From Motiliproteus sediminis (GTDB lineage Bacteria; Pseudomonadota; Gammaproteobacteria; Pseudomonadales; Balneatricaceae): DNA of 64,000 nucleotides. The first letter of the stretch is position 1, and every line of letters starts with the position of its first letter. Where the stretch lies: NCBI RefSeq assembly GCF_017912535.1, contig NZ_JAERQK010000007.1, positions 1 to 64,000 of the forward strand. The letters are read 5' to 3'. Made by a program: the position numbers and the translations under genes. The notes under the pieces are model-generated. The model had not been told where the DNA came from, searched no databases, and saw nothing but the letters and a program-made list of their open reading frames with translations. This document shows, piece by piece, positions 57,155 through 64,000 of the stretch.

Positions 57155-59362
57155 ATGAAGATCCTGCTCAAGGTGGTGTTGGCGCTGGTTTTTTTGCTGG
57201 TGTTAGCGGTCGGAGCGTTACTGCTGTTTTTCGATCCCAATGCCTACAAAGAGGAGCTGGTGACTCTTGCTCGGGACAAGGGGCAGGTGGTGCTGACTCT
57301 GGATGGCGACATCGGTTGGTCGCTCTACCCCAATCTGGCGTTGGCGCTGCCGACCTTGAGTGTCGACGACCTTGAGGGTAAGCGCATGGCTGCGGTGGAT
57401 AGTGCCGAGGTGTCGGTGGCATTGCTGCCGTTACTCGGCGGTCGGCTGGAAATGAGCGGTCTTACCTTGAGTGGCTTGACGCTTGAACTGAGCGCGGCTG
57501 ACGCGGATCCATCTGCTGCACCGGCGGGGGCTGCGGCTAGCGGTGCCGCTTCAACTTCCGCGGGAGCGGCCACCGCGCCTGCCAACCAGGGCGATGCTTC
57601 CCAGCCCGCGGCCAAACCGCTGGAGCTGGATATCGCACGCATCACGATCCGCGATGCCAATATTCGCTACCGTTTGCCGGATCAGACTCTGGAACTGTCC
57701 CGGTTCAATTTCGAGGGCACCAATATCGTTAGCGGACAGGCGTTCCCGGCCAGCAGCGACTTTGCCCTGCGGGTGCTGAGTCCGCGCGGCGATACCCAAC
57801 TGAGCGTTGATGCCGCGCTGACCGCCGAGGTGCTGCTCGATCTTGCCGCCCAGCGCTACGGCGCCAGTGGTTTGGCGATGAAGCTCAATCTAGGCGGCGC
57901 GGCTTTCGGCGGTAATACCCTACCGCTGCTGCTGGGTGGTGACCTGTTGGCGGAACTGGCTGGCGACCAGGCCAGCGTTCGCAAGCTGCAACTGGACCTG
58001 GCCGGGATGCAGCTGCGTGGTGAACTCGAAGTGACGCAGTTGAGTGGTCAACCGGTTATTGCAGGTATGTTGCGTGCGGCCCCCTTTGATTTAAATCAGT
58101 TGCTGCAGGCGTTGGGTCAACCCGCGGTGGTGACCAGTGATTCGCAGGCGTTGAGCCGGGTTGGGTTTGAGGCGACGCTGTCAGGGCCTGCAAACACGGT
58201 TGGCCTGAAACCGCTGAAACTGCAGTTGGATGATACCCGCTTCGAGGGTGAGCTGGCGTTGGATCTGGCTACCGGTCGTCAGCGCGTACGTTTGCAGGGG
58301 GATAGCCTAAACGTTGATCGTTATCTGCCACCCCCGGCAGCCGCAGAGGGTGATAATAACCAACCGGCCAAGAGTTCCACTGCGCAGTCGGGCAGCACTA
58401 ATGGCGGCAGCACCGGTGGCGTAGCTGGCGGTAACCAGGCCGCTAGCGCTCCCAGCCCGTACTCCAAGGAGCCGCTGCTGCCGCTGGAGGTGCTACGGGC
58501 GCTTAACTTTGACCTGGGTATCGGTCTCAAGGAGATGATCGTTGCCGGCATCAAGGTGACCCAGTTGAAGGCCAGCGCCACCGCACGCGACGGGCTGATT
58601 CGTGCCGACAAGCTGCAGGGCCAGTTGTATGGCGGTGGCTTTGATAACAGTGCGGTTATCGATGCCAGCACGGCACCGTTGCGCACGGATGTGCGCAAGA
58701 AGATCAGCGGCATCCAGCTGGGAGGGCTACTTAAGGATCTGGCCCAGATCGATAACTTCAGTGGTAGTTTCTCGATGGAGGGACGCTACCAGACAAGTGG
58801 CAATTCGGTTCACGCGGTGGTCAACAGCCTGACAGGCAACAGCGTGATTAGCCTCAAGGATGGCCGTGTCAGCGGCGTCAATCTGATCGACAACCTGTGC
58901 CAGGGCATCCGCCAGGTAAAAGGGCTGCCGGACAGTGGCGACACCGCTGCGGATTACACCGAGTTCAGCAATCTGGGCGCGACGCTCAAGGTTACAAACG
59001 GGGTGGTCGATACCCGCGATCTCAACGCCAGTCTGGTGGCGGTAGGATTGGGTGGTGCCGGTCAGGTGAACTTGCCGCAGCAGAGTCTCGATATGGCGTT
59101 GGATCTCACCGTACTGCAGCAGCTGCAGGGCGAAAGTTGCCAGATCGAAGAGAAACTTCATAATCTCGCCTTCCCGGTGCGCTGCAAGGGCGGTTTCTTT
59201 GACGAGCCCACCAAGCTGTGTCGACCCGATACGGCGCGGATGAAGAAAGTGCTGTCGGAGCTGACCAAACGTGAAGCGGGCGACAAGCTGCAGAAGAAGC
59301 TAGACGAAAAATTGAAAGACAATGACGAAGTGAAAAGCCTGATTAAGGGGTTGTTCAAGTAA
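57155..59362 (+). CDS. AsmA-family envelope protein
   Basis: A 735-residue protein with an N-terminal membrane helix ([20 protein letters not shown], residues 6-25) and a long periplasmic part. It has the AsmA N-terminal region ([20 protein letters not shown]), an Ala-rich linker near 120-145, a Ser/Gly/Asn-rich linker near 390-425 and the C-terminal AsmA domain with [20 protein letters not shown] near 552. AsmA-like proteins are thought to carry phospholipids to the outer membrane. Start at ATG 57155 with GGAG 7 nt upstream; ATG 57143 would add 4 residues. mutY follows 2 bp later. Confidence 0.9.
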   Translation: MKILLKVVLALVFLLVLAVGALLLFFDPNAYKEELVTLARDKGQVVLTLDGDIGWSLYPNLALALPTLSVDDLEGKRMAAVDSAEVSVALLPLLGGRLEMSGLTLSGLTLELSAADADPSAAPAGAAASGAASTSAGAATAPANQGDASQPAAKPLELDIARITIRDANIRYRLPDQTLELSRFNFEGTNIVSGQAFPASSDFALRVLSPRGDTQLSVDAALTAEVLLDLAAQRYGASGLAMKLNLGGAAFGGNTLPLLLGGDLLAELAGDQASVRKLQLDLAGMQLRGELEVTQLSGQPVIAGMLRAAPFDLNQLLQALGQPAVVTSDSQALSRVGFEATLSGPANTVGLKPLKLQLDDTRFEGELALDLATGRQRVRLQGDSLNVDRYLPPPAAAEGDNNQPAKSSTAQSGSTNGGSTGGVAGGNQAASAPSPYSKEPLLPLEVLRALNFDLGIGLKEMIVAGIKVTQLKASATARDGLIRADKLQGQLYGGGFDNSAVIDASTAPLRTDVRKKISGIQLGGLLKDLAQIDNFSGSFSMEGRYQTSGNSVHAVVNSLTGNSVISLKDGRVSGVNLIDNLCQGIRQVKGLPDSGDTAADYTEFSNLGATLKVTNGVVDTRDLNASLVAVGLGGAGQVNLPQQSLDMALDLTVLQQLQGESCQIEEKLHNLAFPVRCKGGFFDEPTKLCRPDTARMKKVLSELTKREAGDKLQKKLDEKLKDNDEVKSLIKGLFK

Positions 59363-59364
59363 CG

Positions 59365-60438
59365 ATGACCCCCACGCAGTTTCAGCAGGCGGTACTGGCT
59401 TGGTTTGATCACCACGGTCGCAAAAATCTGCCCTGGCAGCACAACCCCACGCCCTACCGGGTATGGGTGTCCGAGGTGATGCTGCAGCAGACCCAGGTGG
59501 CAACGGTGATCCCTTACTACCAGCGCTTTATGGCGGCATTTCCTGATGTGGTGAGCTTGGCTGCGGCACCGATTGATCAGGTGCTGCATCTCTGGACAGG
59601 GCTTGGCTACTACGCGCGTGCGCGCAATTTGCACCGGGCAGCGCAGCAACTGGTGGCGGATCATGGTGGCGAATTTCCTCGCTCGGTGGCAGAGCTTGAA
59701 ACGCTTCCCGGCATCGGCCGCTCTACCGCCGGCGCCATCGTGGCGCTCTCCACCGGGCAATGGGCGCCGATACTCGATGGCAACGTCAAGCGGGTGCTGA
59801 GCCGCTGTTTCGCGGTCGACGGCTGGCCGGGGCAGAGTGCGGTGTTGAAGCGGCTTTGGGCGCTGGCCGAAACCCATACGCCGGCGCAGCGAGTGGCGGA
59901 TTATACCCAGGCGATGATGGACCTCGGGGCTACGCTCTGTACCCGTTCGCGCCCTGACTGCCCGCGTTGTCCGTTGCAGCAAGCCTGTAAAGCCAATGCT
60001 GTTGGCGAGCCGCAGCGGTTTCCGGGAGCCAAACCGCGCAAAGTCCTGCCGCGGCGGCAGGGGTGGTTGTTGGTGGCGACGGACAGCGAGGGCGGGGTTT
60101 TGATCGAGCAACGCCCGCCCGCCGGCATCTGGGGAGGGCTGTGGTCGTTACCCCAGTACGAGTCCGAAGCGGCGCTGCGTCAGGCATGGGGACTGTCGGA
60201 ATCCAGCGGTGAACCGCTGGAGCCGATCCGCCACACCTTCAGTCACTTTCAGCTGGAACTGTTTCCGCTGCGGGTTGCGTCCACTCAGCTGGCCCCGGGC
60301 GAGGTGCGGGAAGCATCGCAGTGCTGGTATCGCGTCGATCAACCTGCGGCGATAGGCCTGGCTGCGCCGATCAAAGCTTTCCTTGAGCGCACCCAGGCGA
60401 CGCTCGCGGCTGGTGAGTGCGCGACTGAAGTGGTATAA
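59365..60438 (+). CDS. mutY: Adenine DNA glycosylase MutY
   Basis: A 357-residue repair enzyme that removes adenine opposite 8-oxoguanine. The helix-hairpin-helix is in [19 protein letters not shown] with catalytic Asp later in [11 protein letters not shown]. The [4Fe-4S] cluster motif C-x6-C-x2-C-x5-C reads [17 protein letters not shown]. The C-terminal NUDIX-like domain recognises the oxidised base. It starts 2 bp after asmA and is followed by yggX, the usual asmA-mutY-yggX order. Confidence 0.97.
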   Translation: MTPTQFQQAVLAWFDHHGRKNLPWQHNPTPYRVWVSEVMLQQTQVATVIPYYQRFMAAFPDVVSLAAAPIDQVLHLWTGLGYYARARNLHRAAQQLVADHGGEFPRSVAELETLPGIGRSTAGAIVALSTGQWAPILDGNVKRVLSRCFAVDGWPGQSAVLKRLWALAETHTPAQRVADYTQAMMDLGATLCTRSRPDCPRCPLQQACKANAVGEPQRFPGAKPRKVLPRRQGWLLVATDSEGGVLIEQRPPAGIWGGLWSLPQYESEAALRQAWGLSESSGEPLEPIRHTFSHFQLELFPLRVASTQLAPGEVREASQCWYRVDQPAAIGLAAPIKAFLERTQATLAAGECATEVV

Positions 60439-60507
60439 CCCAGCCCAGCAGTCTGACATCGGCCCCGTGCCTGTCGGTGAAATGTTCCATCCGCCGAGGA
60501 GAGACCC

Positions 60508-60780
60508 GTGACACGTAGCGTATTCTGCAAAAAGTATCAGCAAGAGATGGAAGGTCTGGCGCGTCCGCCCTACCCCGGACCGCGTGGACAAGAGGTGTTT
60601 GATAACGTCTCCAGGCAGGCGTGGGAGGAGTGGCTGCAGCACCAGACCCGGTTGATCAACGAAAAACACCTCAACATGATGGATGCCGACGCGCGCAAGT
60701 ATCTGGCCGAGCAGATGGACAAGTTCTTCAGCGGCGATGACTACGACAAAGCCGAAGGTTATGTGCCGGAGAAAAGCTGA
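60508..60780 (+). CDS. yggX: YggX, probable Fe(II)-trafficking protein
   Basis: A 90-residue protein with the conserved [19 protein letters not shown] near the N-terminus and [20 protein letters not shown]. YggX limits iron-driven oxidative damage and supports iron-sulfur clusters, which fits its place after mutY, an Fe-S enzyme. GTG start; GAGGAGAG ribosome site. Confidence 0.95.
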   Translation: MTRSVFCKKYQQEMEGLARPPYPGPRGQEVFDNVSRQAWEEWLQHQTRLINEKHLNMMDADARKYLAEQMDKFFSGDDYDKAEGYVPEKS

Positions 60781-60878
60781 TCCAGGCGGGCGCCGCCGAG
60801 GTGCATGCGCGTGCCCAAGGCTGTAATTTGTGCCCCGGCGGCATAGAATCAGGGAATAGCTAGCTGGATTCCCGCACC

Positions 60879-63134
60879 ATGTCCGATTATTCCGATAACA
60901 AGCATCTGCGCCTGCCGGTAACTCTGGTGTTGCTGGTAGGGCTGCTGTTGCTGCTGTGGCAGGTGGCTGCGTTCACCCGCTCTTCGGAGATGGATAAGCT
61001 GCAGGCGCATATCGATACCAACCTTGCCCGCTATACCCTGAGCCTTAAAAACGAACTGGAAAAGTATCGCAGCCTGCCAGCGCTGCTGGCGACCAACGAC
61101 TCGATGCAGCAAGTGCTGGCTGCCCCGGACGATCTTCTGATCCGGCACCACCTGAACACTTACCTGGAGCGTGTCAGCTTGCTGACGGGGGCCTCCGATA
61201 TCTACCTGATGGCACCTACGGGGGATACGTTGGCTGCCAGTAACTGGCAGCAGGCCAACTCGTTCGTCGGGCGGAACTTCCACTACCGTCCCTACTTTCA
61301 GCAAGCGATGGGGGGCGAAGCCGGCCATTACTTTGCCTTGGGTACCACGTCGCGCAAGCGCGGTTACTACTTCAGCCATCCGGTCGTTCGCAACGACGAG
61401 ATCATCGGTGTCATCGTGGTCAAGATCGATCTCAACGATATAGAGGATCAGTGGAACGATCCGCTGATGGATCTGCTGGTGACTGACATCGATGACATTA
61501 TCTTTATCAGCACCCGCAGCGAGTGGAAGTTCAAGTCGCTGCAGCCGCTGTCACAGACTGATCTGCAGCGAATCGAAGAGAGTCTGCGCTATGTCGACCA
61601 GAAGCTGGTATCGCTGCCGGTGGTCAAACGTCAACCGCTGGAAGGCGGCGCCGAGCTGATCACCCTGCTGGAAAACGGTGAAGCCTCCGGTGTTGGCCGC
61701 ACCCTGTCGGCCAGTCAGTACCTGGCGTTGCGCCAACGGCTGCCGGAAGCGGAGTTGAATATCGTCGCTCTCGCTACCCTGTCGCCGGTACAGCAACAGG
61801 TTTGGAAGGCAGTGATCGGTACCGCGATAACCTTTGTGGTGGTGGTGTTGGGAGTGCTGTTTCTGCTGTTACGGCGGCGTATCCACCATGAGCGCCAGCG
61901 GTTCAAGTTGCAGGCCACTCGCGCGCTGGAAGCCAACGAAGCGCGTGTTCGTGCAATCATAGACAACACTCAGGCAGGCCTCATTACCCTCGATGCCCAG
62001 GGACGGATCGAGACGGTCAATCCCACCGCGCTGATGCAGTTCGGCTACCCTGCCGAGCAGCTGGTGGGGCGGTACTTCAGCATGCTGGTGTGTGACCGTG
62101 ACCGGCCATTGTGCTGGCGGATGATCACCGAGCCGGCAGATCCGGTCGCCGGCCAGCAGGTGCCGGTGATCGAAGCCCAGGGTAAGCGGGTGGCCGGTGC
62201 TCTGTTTCCGATTGAGTTGACCATCGTACAGATGTCACCTCAGGGAGAGCGCAAGTTTCTGGTGACGGTGCACGACATCACCGTGCGCAAGGAGTACGAA
62301 GAACATCTGCGTCAGGCGCGTGACCTGCTGGAAACGCGGGTGACCGAGCGGACCCAGGATCTGCAGCATGCCAACGATCGCCTGCGGGAGGAGATCGAAG
62401 AGCACCATCGCACCCAGGAGGAGCTGATCCAGACCGCTAAGCTGGCCGTATTGGGGCAGTTGTCAGCGGGGATCAACCACGAGTTGAACCAGCCGCTGAC
62501 TGCCATTCGCGCCTATGCCGACAACGCGCGCTCGTTTTTGGAGCGCGAGCGGTACCAGCGTGTCGGCGAGAATCTGGAAGAGATCTCCGGGCTGACGGCG
62601 CGAATGGCCAAGATTATTTCGCCATTGAAGGTGTTTTCGCGCAAAACCTCGGGACAGGCTGAACCGGTATCACTGCGCTCGGTGCGTGATGGCGCCATGT
62701 CGATACTCTATGGCCGCCTGCAGGGTGAGCAGGTTGAAGTACAGTGGCCCTCGCACCTCGATGAGTTGTACGTGATGGGCGATATGGTGCGGCTGGAGCA
62801 GGTAGTGGTTAATCTGATCAGCAATGCGATCCAGGCGATGCAGAGCAGTCCCGAGCGCCGTATCGAAATCACGGCTGAGTGCGAGGGTGCGGAGGTTGTA
62901 CTGCGTTTTCGCGATACCGGGCCCGGCATCGCCGCAGCCGATCTCAAGAAAGTGTTCGAACCTTTCTACACCACCAAAACGGCGGATGAAGGATTGGGTC
63001 TTGGCTTGTCTATCTCCCACCGGATTGTCGAGAGTCTGGGGGGCGCGCTGGTGGCCGGCAATGCGCCTGATGGTGGTGCTCTGTTTACCTTGCGGCTGCG
63101 CGCGGTGGCGCAGGTAGTAGGGGCTGATGCCTGA
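60879..63134 (+). CDS. DctB-like sensor histidine kinase
   Basis: A 751-residue membrane kinase. Transmembrane helices at about 13-30 and 311-333 flank a periplasmic double-Cache-type domain (VSLLTGASDIYLMAPTGDTL near residues 104-123, then RNFHYRPYFQQAM). A PAS domain follows (IIDNTQAGLITLDAQGRIET), then a coiled coil, HisKA with NHELNQPLTAIRAYADNAR (His about 534), and a HATPase with DTGPGI and GLGLGLSISHRIVESLGGAL. This is the layout of C4-dicarboxylate sensors such as DctB. No DctD-type response regulator is adjacent on the visible side. A small inverted repeat at 63128-63144 overlaps its stop. Confidence 0.9.
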   Translation: MSDYSDNKHLRLPVTLVLLVGLLLLLWQVAAFTRSSEMDKLQAHIDTNLARYTLSLKNELEKYRSLPALLATNDSMQQVLAAPDDLLIRHHLNTYLERVSLLTGASDIYLMAPTGDTLAASNWQQANSFVGRNFHYRPYFQQAMGGEAGHYFALGTTSRKRGYYFSHPVVRNDEIIGVIVVKIDLNDIEDQWNDPLMDLLVTDIDDIIFISTRSEWKFKSLQPLSQTDLQRIEESLRYVDQKLVSLPVVKRQPLEGGAELITLLENGEASGVGRTLSASQYLALRQRLPEAELNIVALATLSPVQQQVWKAVIGTAITFVVVVLGVLFLLLRRRIHHERQRFKLQATRALEANEARVRAIIDNTQAGLITLDAQGRIETVNPTALMQFGYPAEQLVGRYFSMLVCDRDRPLCWRMITEPADPVAGQQVPVIEAQGKRVAGALFPIELTIVQMSPQGERKFLVTVHDITVRKEYEEHLRQARDLLETRVTERTQDLQHANDRLREEIEEHHRTQEELIQTAKLAVLGQLSAGINHELNQPLTAIRAYADNARSFLERERYQRVGENLEEISGLTARMAKIISPLKVFSRKTSGQAEPVSLRSVRDGAMSILYGRLQGEQVEVQWPSHLDELYVMGDMVRLEQVVVNLISNAIQAMQSSPERRIEITAECEGAEVVLRFRDTGPGIAAADLKKVFEPFYTTKTADEGLGLGLSISHRIVESLGGALVAGNAPDGGALFTLRLRAVAQVVGADA

Positions 63135-63310
63135 GAATCAGGCAAATTCCTATAGACCTTTCCGAACCTCATTTTTAGTATAAAAGTCAATTTTTGCGCG
63201 AGCGTATTCTTCTGATACAGGTCAAACGGCCGTATGGCGATTTTGAGCTATATTAGAAGCCTATTGAGATGGACAGAACCGTCTCGTCGTAAGGTCTAAA
63301 GGATTAGTAG

Positions 63311-64000
63311 ATGCGTTTGACACCCTTTGTTATAGCCCCCACTGTGCTTGGTTTCTGTGCTGGCCTGTTGCTGGTGTTGGTCGGCGGTTTCTCATTGTTA
63401 GCCGTTGTGGTTGCGCTGTTGTTGCCGCTGGCCGGACTGATAGCCGGGCGTTATATCGAACAACAGCATCAGTCGGAACTGGCAGCTGCTCGCCAGCAGT
63501 TTGTCGCGGAGAGTCAGGCCACGGAGTCCCGGATCGAGCACATGGGGCAGGTGCGCGAGCTGATGTCGCGGGCACTACCGATCCTCAATCGACACGTTGG
63601 CACTGTGCGTACCCAGACCGAGACCGAAGTTGTGTCCATGAGCGAGCGCTTTGCTGACATGTCGCAGCAGCTGACTGACTCGGTCGCACTGGCGCAGGGT
63701 AGTGATCATCAACAGCTGCTTAGTGTTATCAGCCGCAGTGAAGAGCGCCTTAACGACGTGGTTGCCAACCTGCGCGAGATGATGGATACCAAGGACCAGG
63801 TGCTAACCCAGGTCAATACCCTGACCAGCTACACCGCTGAGCTCGATCGCATGGCTCAGGATGTGGCCAAGATAGCCGAACAAACCAACCTGCTGGCCCT
63901 GAACGCGGCGATCGAGGCGGCGCGAGCCGGCGAGCAGGGGCGCGGTTTCGCGGTGGTTGCGGACGAGGTGCGAAACCTCTCGCAGATGTCCGGCCAGACC
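63311..64000 (+). CDS. Methyl-accepting chemotaxis protein, 5' part (cut by window edge)
   Basis: The first 230 codons of a chemoreceptor-type protein from an ATG at 63311. Two hydrophobic segments (about residues 6-24 and 27-45) follow with almost nothing between them, so it has no periplasmic sensor domain and is probably a membrane-anchored cytoplasmic sensor. The conserved signalling tip is visible near the end ([20 protein letters not shown], then [18 protein letters not shown]). The region before it contains a coiled coil and no PAS or HAMP motif I can identify. The C-terminal part is outside the window. The signalling tip is nearly the same as in the CZB receptor at 33 kb. Confidence 0.85.
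   Translation, partial: MRLTPFVIAPTVLGFCAGLLLVLVGGFSLLAVVVALLLPLAGLIAGRYIEQQHQSELAAARQQFVAESQATESRIEHMGQVRELMSRALPILNRHVGTVRTQTETEVVSMSERFADMSQQLTDSVALAQGSDHQQLLSVISRSEERLNDVVANLREMMDTKDQVLTQVNTLTSYTAELDRMAQDVAKIAEQTNLLALNAAIEAARAGEQGRGFAVVADEVRNLSQMSGQT

Overview
The window reads as chromosomal DNA of a GC-rich gammaproteobacterium close to the Pseudomonadales/Oceanospirillales. The evidence is gene order rather than any single gene. The blocks oxyR-recG, rsmD-(M16 position)-ftsY-ftsE-ftsX-rpoH, rpoZ-spoT-ridA next to gmk-yicC, rph, crc-pyrE, hisB-hisH-hisF, an algQ/Rsd gene near an FKBP gene, and a fliL-like gene beside gshA all match the arrangement I know from Pseudomonas. HexR, Crc and AlgQ/Rsd-type regulators fit the same lineage. 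I saw no rRNA, tRNA or CRISPR array.

Layout. 1-5 kb: the end of an IS3-family element, a secreted low-complexity protein, a 0.72 kb terminal-inverted-repeat element, a co-translated glycosyltransferase/phosphotransferase pair, a small protein and hexR. 5-17 kb: an orphan TRAP-type binding lipoprotein facing a minus-strand cluster of three paralogous TonB-dependent receptors, a periplasmic ABC-type binding protein and a GacS/BarA-like hybrid histidine kinase, with elbB upstream. 17-23 kb: hemB, an SDR-family protein, oxyR, recG and a DUF501 gene. 23-25 kb: an accessory patch with an HNH nuclease gene, two oppositely oriented partial repeat elements and an 8-bp tandem repeat in front of a DUF2956 gene. 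25-36.6 kb: ferredoxin, coaD, an M48 lipoprotein, a second full repeat element, rsmD, an eroded M16-like protein, ftsYEX, a soluble CZB chemoreceptor, rpoH, a DUF423 protein and thiS-thiG. 36.7-46.3 kb: gshA, a FliL-like protein, Rsd/AlgQ, a WD40 lipoprotein, FKBP, an ABC-F ATPase, a YbaK-HDOD protein and ggt. 46.3-57 kb: ridA, spoT, rpoZ, gmk, yicC, rph, crc, pyrE, a FabH-like synthase and hisF-hisH-hisB without hisA. 57-64 kb: asmA, mutY, yggX, a DctB-like kinase and a chemoreceptor cut by the window edge.

How the parts work together. Most of the window is housekeeping: porphyrin, thiamine, histidine, pyrimidine, CoA and glutathione synthesis, the stringent response, DNA repair, and membrane protein targeting with divisome function. 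The least routine parts are (i) the receptor/binding-protein/kinase cluster, which looks like one envelope sensing-and-uptake unit, and (ii) a family of non-coding repeats whose terminal hairpins differ in sequence between copies but keep their base pairing.
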